Below, piece by piece: positions 34,950 through 47,200 of a stretch of DNA of 64,000 nucleotides. The notes under the pieces were generated by a model. That model was not told the origin of the DNA. It did not search any database and saw only the letters and a program-made list of their open reading frames with translations. The translations under genes and the position numbers were made by a program. Origin of the DNA: Exophiala sp. HKRS030 (taxonomy: Eukaryota > Ascomycota > Eurotiomycetes > Chaetothyriales > Herpotrichiellaceae); NCBI GenBank assembly GCA_023897205.1, contig JAHWDD010000008.1, positions 2,542,001-2,606,000 of the forward strand. Reading direction: 5' to 3'. Position 1 is the stretch's first letter. The number at the start of each line of letters is the position of its first letter.

Positions 34950-35987
34950 AGCGTGATCGTCTTCACCTTGTCGCCTCGTCCACATATCACCCACCCCAAC
35001 CCAACTTACCTCATCTTCCCTTTCCCTTCGCTGCGATTCCCTCCCCTCCCCTCTGCCACCACCGCCATCCCTCCATGCCCATGCCTGGAAGCCGAGATAT
35101 GACTCACACGCACGCCATCTACCAGACCTTCTGCCAATTCATCTGTTCAGCCATTCACTTGACTTTCCTTGCCTCTCCGACTACCTCTTCCCCTCCCAGC
35201 CTCCTCCTTCCGCTCCCCCAGCCCCGCTAGCCTCACCTAGCTCCTCAACAGTGACGAGCAATTGCTGTTACTCCCTCCATACCTGCACAACCTACCCACA
35301 CAATCCCACTCCTGACGCTTCTCCTTAATTTTGTCAGGCCTTCAACTAAGACAAAATGACCAAAGTCTGACCAAACCCGAAGGAAGGAGGCATGGGAAAT
35401 GACACACGTGATCTACCGCTACATGCATACATCACTCTCTAGGACCCAAGGTAGGTAGTTACCACACATCTTACCAAAAGGTGCCTTAGGTATGTACCTG
35501 TGCCAAATCGCTTGACTCGCCTATCAACCTACCTGGGCACAAATCAAGTACTCTGTCCGAGACATGCTCCAGTGCCGTCGTTGTACTAGTTCATCTAGTT
35601 ACGGCCCCGACCCGTAGAGGTCTAATTCAACCTTCGCTATGCAGGACCTGTATACCCCATAGCTACATGGCGAACGATGAAGCATGGGAAAGCCAACTAA
35701 CACCCGAGGGAGGAAGGAGAGGGAAGGAAAACGAGACGGGCCAGCTAACTAACTAGTTCAAATAACTAGAAAACAACTGTGTGGAATGCATAGATGGGAT
35801 GGGATTCATCATCGCATATCCACTGTTATAATTGTTGTTGTCGCATTTGTAATTGTTGCTTTTGCGAATGCTAACAACTGGTGCTCGGACAGAACAGGTA
35901 GATAGATGAGGTGGTAGCCAGGACTGCGTTCTTTGGGTTCAGGGGTTAGGAGACCCGGCGGGAGACCCGGGATATATATACCGTGGT

Positions 35988-36018
35988 ACCTAGGTAGGTA
36001 GGTATAGATAGATAGATT
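35988..36018. repeat. TAGG/GATA microsatellite
   Basis: TAGG units pass into GATA units directly after a TATATATA stretch, about 350 bp beyond the SLA2 3' end. Confidence 0.8.
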
Positions 36019-36362
36019 ATGGATAGGAAGTGTGCATTGAGTTCACGTTCACCTCCCTATGACGTTCCTGTATGATTCGTCGATGGATAGGTACGTAGGT
36101 AGGGAGTGTCGGCGTGAGGCATTGCCTACCTACCTATCTCCCTATGGACTTAGAAACCTAGTCCTACGTCCTCAATCGCTGCGTCTGGACAGATTCAGTC
36201 ACATAGATTGTTCACAACCACGTTCCTTCCTTCGGTCCAATAATCATTTCCTGGAATGTGCTGACTGAGTCCAACCCCCTAACCACCACATGGCCTGTAT
36301 CATTTCATCTCCGAGTAGTCAACGCTCTACTCACACGGCAAGAATCACCTCCCACCACGACT

Positions 36363-39300
36363 TTAATCATCCCTGTACGAAATCTTCCGCATCTCACTCA
36401 AACGAGCATTGGCTGCATCAAGTGCATTTCTGAGTTGAAGAATCTCAACCTGTAGAACGAGGGAATTAGTAAATGTCCGACCGGAAAATTCATAGTTATC
36501 AAACTATCACATACCTGCTGCTCCATCTCTCGTACTTTGAATTCATGTGGATTCAGCGCAGCATAATCCACTGAATCACCTTCATCCTTTTGCCTCTGCT
36601 TGATGATTTCTTGCACTTGCCGGACCAGGCTTCGACAAGCAGCGCCGACCGCCTTGCTAGCCTGTTCCAACCGATCTTGAGTCTTGGACATAAAGCTAGC
36701 CTTGACTCTTGATGCTGCCACAAGTTGTGCAGTAGAAGCTGCAACATCATTCGATGCCACAATCAATTGTTCTGGAGAATTTCTACCAGAAATAACACCG
36801 TCTGCAGTCTCGATAAGAGTGTTGGTCGATGTCGCAACAGCCTTGGCAGCACTGATAAGACCTTCTGTCCAGCGATTGTTTTTCTTGTAAAACGCCGTTC
36901 GAGAAGATGACCCTCGTCCTTCCTTGACAATTTCATTCTGACTATCAGTTGCAGCTTTGATGAGCTGAGCGATAGCGTTGGTCACTGCAAGAGCCGCTTC
37001 GAGAATTGAGTCGTTGACTTTCAGTTCATATGTCGAATACCCGTCACGTGGTTTATTCTTCAACTTAGCCAAGCGTTGTGCTGCGGCTTCGATGGCATTG
37101 GCTGCTTTGGTCAATTCTGAGTCGACAAGATCGCCCAAATCCCCTGATGTGCTGATCTTGCTACCCTTGGGCGCAAATGCATCTGCGAGTTTTGACAAGC
37201 GTTGCAATTTCTGCAAAACGTCGTGATTGCTGCCAATAACCACATCGGTCTTCTGAATAGGTTCCAACCCTTCAAGACGGAAAGACTGAAGACCACGGAA
37301 GAAGCTGATTGTCGAAAGAGCAGCTTGACGAGCCGAATCCGTCAATTGATCTCCTTTCTTTTCCTCGGTCGCAAAACGCGTTAGACCCTTTGCATTAGAC
37401 AGTACATCGGCGATGGATGCTGCGAACACAGAAACAGACTTGATAATGTCTGCATGTGGGCTGTTAGGACCATCTGCGATAAAGTTGTTAAAGGCTGTCG
37501 AAAATTCGGTCGCACTAGCTGATGCCTTCTCGATTTGTGAAAGCACATATGGTGCGGTGGCATTTTGGTTACCAGCTTGCATAGGTGAGTCGAGCTCGTA
37601 GATGGCGTCGTCAACTCTTTGAACTCCGCTTTGAAGAACCGAATCGATAATATCATTGATTTTGGACACATTGCTCTTGATGACCTCATCAATGGCACCG
37701 TCGAGAGCACCGTCAGCCTCTCCACCACCAAGTTTGAGTTCTTCCAGTTCCTCTAGAGCCTGTTCCATACCAGACTTGTAGATTTCAATTTCGTCGTCCT
37801 TCTCACGAAGTGCAGCTTCGTGGTCAAGGTTCCTCTCTCCATGCTTGGATCGAATTTCATCAAGCTGTCTGGTCTTACTGCGGACAGTCTCTTCAAGATC
37901 AGCCATCTCCCGGTTGTACTTGGCGAGCATGGACGACAACTCGGAACCTTTTGCTCTTTCGGCATTCTCGGCTCGCTCAATTGCAAATCTCAATTCTCGC
38001 TTCAACTTTTCCAATTCTTCGCGATGACCACCTTGACTCCGATCCTTCTCATGCAATGCACGATCACGTTCACGGATCATATCGGCCAACTCAAGATTCT
38101 TCGTCTTCATTTCCCGCTCCAGACGTTCTCTGCGGTCAATGGCTTCTTGTGCAGATGCAGCCTTGAGTTTAAGGGATTTGGTCGTTTGCAGAAGATCGAG
38201 ATGCTCCTGTCTAAGCTGCGAGTACAACTTCGCCAATGCCTCATATTTAGAACGCCATGTGTTGACTTGTTCCTGCAGAGCCGAAATTTGGTCATCCTTG
38301 GATTGAGATTGCAATTGATAGTTGTTGTTCAATTGTTGCAATTGTTCCTCGAGATTCTTCATTCTCTGGTCATATTGCTGAAGCATCAATTGATCCCTCT
38401 CATACTGTGCTCTGGCATTGAGATTTTCCCGTTCCAGTTCAGCCATGCGACCTTGTGTTTGGGCAGCATATTGGTCACGCATCAGTTGTTCCTGCGCAAG
38501 ACGCTGTTGTTCAGCCTGGAGTCTCTGTTGGTCTTCAAATTGCCGTTGGGCTTCTTGTTGAGCAATCAATTGTTGACGTTGTTGATCCTCCCACTGTTGT
38601 TGTAGGCGCCTCTGTTCGGTCTCATATTCATCCTGCTGTCGTTGAGCTTCTTTCGACCAGAAATCATCCATGTCTCTCGGACCAGTATCTGTGCCATTCT
38701 TTGCAACTGGAGAAGGTGGACGTTCAATCTCCTTGGCAGGTCTTGTGGGAAGCGCAGGTCTCTCTTCATCTTCTGCGAGAAGATTAGGAGCATCTTGAGG
38801 AAGTTTAGGTACCGTGATGAGGGAGGTTAAATATCGAAGATTGGAGCATTCGTAATAAAACTTGACGAGGCGATAATGTTGTCCATCGTAACGAGTTCGC
38901 AGGGGTTCTAGAGCTTCATCGTCGCCTGTTGTGGTGTGCATGGCTCGCAACATACTGGTAATGAATTTGTAGATGCCATAGCTTTCCTGGACCAAAGGTA
39001 CAAGCGCAGCGATCCTACACTCGTTGTTTGCGCCACCACGGAAATGTGAGAAGATCAACTTTTGAAAGGTATCGATTTGATCTTGCAATGTCATCAAATC
39101 GGAAATGGTTTCGTAGCCCTCATTCGGATCGTTGATAGACTTCAAGCTGATGTACTCTTCATACTCAAAGAGGCCATTAAACTCGACATGCTGACGGTGG
39201 AAGGCCAATTTGGCGAGAAGAAAGAAGACGTATTCCCTGATGAGTGGACCATAGCCTCTTAAACCTTCTCCGGTCATACCTCTGGCTAGAGACTCGACCC

Positions 39301-39610
39301 AGTTGACATTTTGTTGCGCCTCTCTTACGGTGACAGGATGACCTTCCTGTAACACCTTGTGTATAGTGATCAGAGCCTTGAAAGTTTGAACTTCATCGGC
39401 TTGTATGGGTTGGACTTTCATCCCAGCCCAAAAGGACATGGAGGACTTGTGGTCCCAAGTGTAGACGATACAGCTTCGGACATGTTTACGTTTCGGAGCG
39501 GTTTCTTCGATCGAGGTGGCTTTGCGAATATTGATGGCAAGGTCGGATTCGGACTTGCTCATATCGACATTGCGGCCAGTGCCGGCGCCGGCGAGGCCAG
39601 GATAAGACAT
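36363..39610 (-). CDS. SLA2: SLA2, endocytic actin-membrane linker, MAT-locus flank
   Basis: SLA2 (End4/Hip1R) couples PIP2-rich membrane and clathrin to actin during endocytosis and cell polarity. Coding segments are 39610-36515 and, after a 65-nt intron, 36449-36363, giving 1,060 residues ending RLSEMRKISYRDD. The ANTH domain occupies about 15-290 (SESDLAINIRKATSIEE, CIVYTWDHKSS). A long Gln-rich coiled coil (about 330-690) follows, then a THATCH/talin-type I/LWEQ actin-binding module at about 800-1000 (ASTAQLVAASRVKA). I chose ATG 39610 (MSYPGLAGAG). The frame is open further upstream to about 39775 but lacks an ATG, so an extra 5' exon is possible. It is the conserved right-hand flank of the MAT locus. 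Confidence 0.95.
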
Positions 39611-40746
39611 GGTGTTGGACCTGGTGGGTGATCGAGGATTGTAGTCATCAACAGCAGAGGTTTTGCCAAAGCCGTCGTAAACTGCACCTGCTTTGGTGGA
39701 CTTCCTCCTTCCCACCGTGTCCTGGATTGGAGCAGCAAGGTACGCCAGGGTGACGAAGTCAAAACAGAAATGTTTCTAGGTGAAAGGGCAAAGCTAGACC
39801 GAATGGTTGGACGAGTGGCTCGAGCGGAGGTCTGTGGAACCTTCTGTGCCTGTCAAAGCGATACTGACATAATGGGGATGCGCGGTTTTGGTGACACGTA
39901 CGGATTACAGGCAGACGAATTCTGAAGAATACGGACGGAGGTAAGGCGAACAAGAGGATTGGCGGATGGCAACCAACGGACTTGAACTTGGATCAAGGTG
40001 TCCACAATTAGAGGCTGACAAGGTGACGACTGGGCACCTACTGGGTAGGGCAAAACGTTTGGAGTGAGAATAAGGACTGTTCGCGCGGATGATGAGTGGT
40101 TATTGGTGAAAAGCTTTAGTGGAGAAGCGGACACCTGGGGGCCCTGGTAAAGGGTTAAGGGGGTGCTTATAGTTGATAATTATCACTGTTAGGTGACTGT
40201 GGTCTCCCTGGGAGTCTGGGGTCTAAGCCATCCCTATGGCCTAAGGACCTCTTGCGTGTGCTGCTTTTACTAACTGGTAAACTACTCGTGGTGACTTTTA
40301 AAGACCTGCCTGGCGCCCAGGCCCATCGTTCTCCAACATTGAGGCAAACAGCATTTGCCATTGATGGGCATCACAGTTCAAAGGCTTGGGGCCTTCGTCA
40401 GCCTCCAAGCTTCAGCCACCGTGACTGCGTGGCTGGTCCTTCACTGAGGCGGCCGGGCGTCAATCAAAACCTCAATTTAGTTAGACGGTGCCTATTACCC
40501 CTGCCAGACCAAGCAGGCTGTAGCCGCATCATTCCGAGCAACAATGTTGGCACTGAAAGACGTTCAAGAGTCGAGGTTTGATCGTGCTCGATTTACTGTC
40601 CCGATCTTCAGGAGCTGACTTGGTATACATCACAGGCAATGGCACTGACAATTACTCATCTATAGGAGCCGTCCAAGGGCCATATATACCAGAAAAATGC
40701 TAAGAAAATTCCCATTTCATCGACCATTGGCTGGTCATATCCATCA
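39611..40746. other. Intergenic, SLA2 promoter side
   Basis: This holds the SLA2 promoter and 5' UTR and the 3' region of the SMP-domain gene. The part nearest SLA2 is open in the SLA2 frame, so part may be coding. I see nothing else. Confidence 0.55.
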
Positions 40747-43580
40747 TCAAGTATACATGCCAATTTCTTGCCTGTCAAGTTCTTCCTTACTGTCGCCAAA
40801 ATCATGGGGAGAATTGCCAGAACTATCGCTGCGTCGAGCTGGTAAAGGGGGTTTCTGTGGTACTTCAACATGAGGAGCTTCTCCATGTCCAAAAAAGTCA
40901 TCATGACTCTCATCCAGCTCAGGTGCTGGACTCGTAGGAGCCGATTCGGTAGGAGCTTCGACGACCATCACCTCATCCTCCAAGTCGTCATCCGCCATCA
41001 TCGAGCTTTGTCTGCTTCTTCGATCTGGTAACGCTGGCTTCGGTGATGACCTTGCACTTCCTAGACTTTCAGCACGACCTAGCTCCGTCCGTGGTGGTAA
41101 CAATGGCGGTGGAACAGCTTTGCGTTTAGGAACCACAAACGTTGCTGCCTTCGTACTGGGTTTTTCTGGAGGTGGAAGGGGGATTCCTGGTGGAGGTAGC
41201 GGTCGACCTCTACCCATAGGCTCTCTAGGAGTGGTGGGTGAAGCAGCGTCCTGAGTGCTGTCATTGTTGGCGTTGGAAGGATGTCCCTCTCGCTGCCGAT
41301 TACGCGCCAACACACCCCATCCCCATTTCTGTGCAGCCGTAGTTGCCGCGTTGAGCGATGCAAGGGCTTGTTTCCGATCAGTGGCTCCCAACGACTTCGC
41401 AGCTTGGGCAAAGCTTTTCGGTCTACTCGAATCCTGAGAGGATTGAGGTCTGTCACTTTGTGAGTCGTTTGTGGCCGTGGACATTTGCGATCTGATGCTG
41501 GACATGGTCGGGGTCCGTGCAACCGGAGAATCAACAACAAAATGCTGTTCCAGTTGTTTGTTCCCACTGTCATTCGACCCTCTGGAGGAGGCGACACTAT
41601 CGCTTCTGCCTTTCAATGCACTAGCCATCGATGAGTCAACGGGAGGTGACCCTGCTTGAGAACCTGTCGGAGAAGGATTGCCTGAGCCTTGTCTTGCCGA
41701 TAAGCCCTTGAGCACTGAAGCTACACTCTCCCTCTTCGCTGCTGTCTCAGTGTCGCGCGTTGGAGTACCTGCATCAGCATGATTGGCACTTATGGCAGGA
41801 TTTGCAGCACTTGCAAATGAAGGGGAACGCAATAATCTCGGTGTAGTCGGCTCAGGCTTTTCCCCAGGATCTGGACTCTTAAACCCCAGAAATTCGTTCA
41901 GAGAAGATACAGATTTCTTTCCCGAATTTGACTTCCCTAAGGCCTTACTATCTGGAAGTACTGGCATGCTTAGAACGCGCTCGTCTTTGAATTCCGCCGG
42001 AGTGTTTGATCCAGAAAGCCCAGCTTCCACGGCGTCTTCAATCTCGTCATCGGGTATTTCTGTGGATCCGACTGACACGGCTTCTCTCTTCCAAATACCT
42101 CCGCGATACCGTTCATGGATCGTATCCAGGAAGGGCATGTCATCCCAGAAAGGCAAGACGATGGTTTCAGCCACCACTTCTCGTATTCTACTCTCGATGG
42201 CTCGGAGAACAACGTTGTAGGTGATCTGCCTCGAACTCACAATTGGCTCGATTGCCAGGTCGAGCTGTGGCATCTTCTCAAATGTCATCCAAACACGATT
42301 ACTAGGAGCAGGCTTGAATCGAAGAAGTACATGTCCTTGTAATCTTTTGCAGGTAGCCGCCAGTACCATGTCGACTTCGCGTGGCTTGAACCGAGAACCA
42401 AGTTCGATCCGTGCTGTCGCCGCAATCTCAATTCTGAAGTTGCCCGTGTAGTTGACATCTGCCTCAACAACGCAGTCTCCATTCACAGTGAGGTCCTTGA
42501 GGCGTGGATTGGTGATGAAGGGTGCGGCATTACCGGTGTCAATCTTTCTGAGTGCAATCTTGGTGATAAAATTTGGCTTCTTGACCCTTGAGATCTTCTT
42601 GGTGAGTTTCATTCGTATAAATTGTTCCATTTCCGGAGTTTTGTACATGGCTAGAAACAAACGGCCAATGACTGCGTTTAGCCATCGCGTCTGAAGATGT
42701 TCTTCGGATGAATGTAATTTTTGGACAAGCATGACAATATGCGCAACGTCGAAGTCTTGTGGGACTGGTGCATCTTCAGTGATACTTTTCTCCTGGTTCT
42801 TGAGGATGGCAAAATAGAAGTCTTCCTTCTCCGAGAGATTCTCACTGAAAAGAAAAAAAGGTAACGACGGAGTGTAATCGCCTGGTCTGGTTTTCTTTCG
42901 ACTCAATCGAATAGCATTTCGTTTCATCCAGAGTTCACCTTCCAATATTTCCTCACCCCCTCCATAGATGTCGACTTCGTGATAATCCAGTGAAATGACA
43001 TAACGAACTTCTAACTGTTGTATATCGTCATATAGCATGAGATGTCCATGTCTGTATCCAATGTCAGTGGCGCCAAGGGCCGAGTTCTAAGTTGTAGACC
43101 TAACCTGAGAACGACGTAGAAGACATTGTTGGCTTTCTTCACAGTCTTTCCTGGACCATCCTTGTTCGGTTCAATGGTTGGCTTTTGCGATCGGTCAAAT
43201 ATACTCCTGTACATGGTTTGATAAACACTAGGTGACTCTTGTGCAACAACCTCCCCAGCAGGAGTGAGTCTATCCGGTGGTTTGCCATTGACGCCTCCAG
43301 GCACATACTCGCGACATACAGCAAAGTAACCCGCGGCAACATCTGAATCGTGCTTTCGATGGAACTTTTCTGCTAGATCGTCGGTGCCTGTCTTAAAGAC
43401 AGTTTTGTCATCGTCAGGATGTACGATTGCGGCGGGATCATTGCGGGCAGAGGCAAGCGCTTCGTCGTTAGGGATCGGAAGGGTGTAATAGGCATGAAAG
43501 AGGATGAGGACGATGAGGAGTGGTAGAAACGTGAGGCCGCCCAGGACATAGACGAACAAGAACCATGTGATGGGCCCCAT
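40747..43580 (-). CDS. SMP-domain lipid-binding protein, NVJ2/TEX2-like
   Basis: This ER protein probably moves lipids at membrane contact sites such as the nucleus-vacuole junction. Exons are 43580-43105 and 43051-40747, 926 residues, joined by a 53-nt intron. A strong membrane helix lies at about 5-30 (WFLFVYVLGGLTFLPLLIVL). A PH-like region spans roughly 140-270 (NNVFYVVLRHGHLMLYDD). The SMP (tubular lipid-binding) domain covers about 290-500: QTRWLNAVIGRLFLAMYK, PFITNPRLKDLTVNGD, VVLRAIESRIREV and VLPFWDDMPF. The last 400 residues are disordered and rich in Ser, Pro and charge, with Pro tracts that could bind SH3 domains. Yeast NVJ2 has the same TM-PH-SMP order. It is transcribed away from REV3 in tandem. 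Confidence 0.9.
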
Positions 43581-44216
43581 CTGTTAGCAAGGCATCGAAG
43601 AAGTAGTTGAAGACGGTGCGCAGATGACCTCGCGACCGTTTCAGCAACAGTATGATGGCAAGAAATAGAAGAAACAAGGATAGCTTGTGCTGCGGCGGAA
43701 GAGAGTGTTGAGAGGATGGTCTGGACTCTCAAGTGATCAAGTGATGAAGACGTGGGTATTGAGGCCAACTTGGAGCCTCGCAGTTGCCCGCATTCACCTT
43801 GCAGGGGTGACTTCCTGCTCCGTACATTTAGAGTCCAGAGGATCGCTCTTTCCCCCCCACACGATTTCCTTTGGTAATGACGTCGCCTGAAGCGCCTCAG
43901 CTTTCACCAGCCATCCACGTGCAGCTTGTCTAAACCAATCGCAACTTGGGCCAGATAAGGCGTGCATTGAAATGCTTTAGAGTCCAATGAACACAAAACT
44001 ATATGCATGCACAATGACACCGCGAGTGTTGGTAGGCATTATCATTCGTAGCATTTTATGTCAGTTTTGTAGTGGTCTCTCGGAATGCCCTTATCCCACC
44101 ATCATTATGATTTTCCAAGCCAATAACTCGTCCAGTCCGGGTATCTCAACAATAAGCCCCCAAGTACTCGTTATCACGTCTCTGCCAACAATGCATTTCT
44201 ATACCATAAAATATTA
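43581..44216. other. Intergenic between REV3 and the SMP-domain gene
   Basis: No gene is seen. The stretch holds the promoter of the SMP gene and the REV3 3' region, with a GCTCCGTAC variant of the recurring motif near 43818. Confidence 0.6.
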
Positions 44217-47200
44217 CTACCAGGCCAGATCGTCCTGTTTCTTCCTTTCCAAGCCTTTCAAAACAGGTAACAACTGTGCCTCTTCGTTCGCTAGTGCAGA
44301 TTTCTGTCGAGTACGAGAGTAGAAGACAGGACAGTCCTTGCTGTCACACCGGATCTCCTCGTTCCAACCTAGCCCTGAACAGGACCGACAAATCGTTGAG
44401 AACTGTGATGCTTTTCGTTCCGCCCTCACTAGCCTTGATCTGAGGGTGAGGATGCTTTGCCAGGAGTGCTGAAAGCAACTACTGCAAATAGGAGACTCGC
44501 TGTCCAACGCTTCGCGACAGATTAAGCAAGTTGATGCCTTCATGTATGACTCCAGTGTCTTCTTCGATATCCCCATTTCTTTGCCCTCCGCGATGAAGCC
44601 AGCATCGACCCTTCGTATGCGTTGATATTTTGGCATTTCGTCATACCATTGTCGGACATTGGCACCAACCAAGTTGAAAATTCGTTCCAAGGGCGGAATG
44701 AGGTTTTTGGAGATGTAATACTCGGCATCCAGCTCAGAATGCGCATCATTGAGTAGTACGTCCGGTGCAACACAACGATCGATCAATCTTGCACCTGGTC
44801 CACCAGTGACAACCACGTAAGGAACTCGTTCACCGTATTGGGGCTCCAAACGTGGATCTTCCAACATTCGTCTTGCACTGATCAAGGCACCTGGTGGCGG
44901 GGGTCCTTTGTCGCTGTAAGTGCCAAGTTTGACTTCCTTCGCGAAACAAAAGTCCTGAATAGACACTTTGCCGCGCATGATTTTAGAACATTGGGATTGG
45001 AAAAAGCTCTTTACCTGACTCAGGTCCGAAGTTCTGAAAAGAATCTTGAGAGCGGTTTCCTCGATCTTTTGCTCTGCAGGTGTACCATCACGACGTACCG
45101 TCTCAATACCTTTGGCATCAAAGTCTGGTACTGTCTGTTTTCGGCTTTCATATTTGAAACCGACATAGCGTTTCTTCGCCAGTAGGACACATGGATGATA
45201 GACTTTCTCGAACTTGAGCTTAACCGGTCGAGGATTCATCTTTGTGATGGTGTCAGCAATGTCTTCTCCAATGTCAAAAGCCTGCTCTCTGGTCCGTCCT
45301 TTGAGATAGACAAAGAGACTGTCGGTATCCCCGTAGACTACTTCGGCACCCCAGCGCTCCACCGAGTGAATGAATGCGATGGCCTTCTCCAAAGTCTCCC
45401 TACCGGTTTGAACAATGCTGTCAGCAATTTCCGAACATGGCATCCGACCAGAGAACGAGGCCGAGGTGTAGCCGTAGGTGACATTTGCAATCAGCTTGAG
45501 GGCAAGCTGCCTGTTGTTCAATAGTTGCTGCAATGTTTTATCGTCCTTATCGATTTTCATACCGCTCTTGACCATGACTCTAGTCTCCAGAATCTCCCCT
45601 AGCATTTTCGCAAGTAACGACTTTCGAATTTCCGGCCTTGCGTACATGATTCCGTTGGGTGCGACGTTTATATAATCCTTTAGGAGCTCGACCAGTCTTT
45701 GCTCCCGTCGATAGTCAGAGAACCCCATTTTGTTAGTGCCACGCCAACTAACAACACGTCCAAGAAATGTCGAATAGCAATAGTTGTACGCAATCATGAC
45801 GCTCGGATATAGAGATTGAAAATCCAGAACTAGTAAGGGACTGGTATAGAAATCGCTCTGAGGTTCCATTACCAAAGGCAGACACTCCAAGGCGTTTTGA
45901 CCTCCTACTTGTCTTCGACTTGGTGATACCAAAATGAAATTTTCTGGTTTGGCGATTCGGAACATCAGAGACTCAACCTTGAATTGCGATCCGCGGGAGA
46001 TGACAGAGAACCAGTCGACACCAAGTAAACGAGCCTGTTCGCTTGTTCTCGGTACCAATTCATTTGCTTCGAGTATCTCTAGATCGATTTGAACCCGAGT
46101 GCTGAAGTATTCGACGACTTTGGCCAAGTCGCGAGGATTCTTGCTTTTGTACCATTTTGTAAGATCGGCAAATGCATAATGAGGAATTCGTTGGTGAAGA
46201 AGATGAAAGACAACATTTTCCATCGTGTATTGAAGCAGATTTAGCTCTCCACGCATTGCACGCCAGATATTGATGGTGTGCCGACCGGTCACTCGGATCG
46301 TAGATGTATGGTTGAATCCCCAGCGATCATCATCTTTGCCGAATCTGCCATGAGATTGAGATTTCATTCTCGAGATCTCATCACAAAGGTTCATATCGTA
46401 CTTGACCCGTGCGCGTTCGATCAGATAACCCCAGGAATTGTTATGGACTTCATACCCTGTTAGAATGTCTGGGTCGTACAGACGGACGATATCCACCAAT
46501 CGAGTCAGGACATCTAGTTCTGTTGTCTCTTCTTCGACTTGATATCTGACGTTGCGGCCGATCTTCCTAGAAATGTACGGCTCATCGGCCACAGCCAGGG
46601 CACCCATATGACGACCTTCCTTACTGCCATTGTTCTCCATGTCTTCATCATCTGTTTGAACGCACCAGAAAATGCATCCTATGGAATCTTCATCAGGATT
46701 TGGTGCAAGCGAACCTCGAGTATTAACATGAACTTCCAATGCCATCACACTCATATATTGAGTTTCATGCTGCACACTGGTACTGGTATGTTTTTGAGAG
46801 TACTTGAAGCCATGTTTGTTCTTTTGCGTCGGTCCATCGACTTGGGACAGTTTTTTCGTCTGAGAATCGAGCTTCCTCGGACTAGTGGTCTGTCTCGAAA
46901 GAGTGGTTGGCTGTGCATCGAGCCACTGCGCTACATCAGATTTACGTGGCGGTGCTTCTGATATGCTCCACATTGATAAAGTACATCGTTTCCTTCTTTG
47001 GTTGTCAAGCAGAAGCTCCGCAGACTGGTCAAGTATTGTTGGAGGCTTTCGACCTAGAGTGGCCAGCGAAGCACCTAGAGGATCAAAATCAGGAAGATAT
47101 GGAACAGTGGCACTTTCTAATTTGAACTCTCGGCCAGCGTATTCTCGAGCCAACTCCGGGACATCGTCTTCCTTACTGTAATAAGCTTCCTGGTAAATAA

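Larger units (their letters stand above)
33947..36362. other. MAT1-1-1 to SLA2 spacer
   Basis: I see no convincing gene in 2.4 kb between two convergent 3' ends. A Ser/Pro-rich 148-codon frame at 34784-35230 looks like chance. The stretch holds an AGC repeat, a TAGG/GATA microsatellite and TAGGTA runs from about 35.4 kb on. The right idiomorph boundary should fall here. Confidence 0.55.

Noticed and set aside
34784..35230. 148-codon ATG frame downstream of MAT1-1-1
   Set aside because: Its Ser/Pro/His-rich composition follows the C/T-rich DNA; no domain, and no sign of splicing or conservation.
39611..39775. Upstream extension of SLA2 to a GTG codon at 39715 or beyond
   Set aside because: The frame is open but has no ATG; GTG starts are not expected in a nuclear fungal gene. 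A further 5' exon remains possible.
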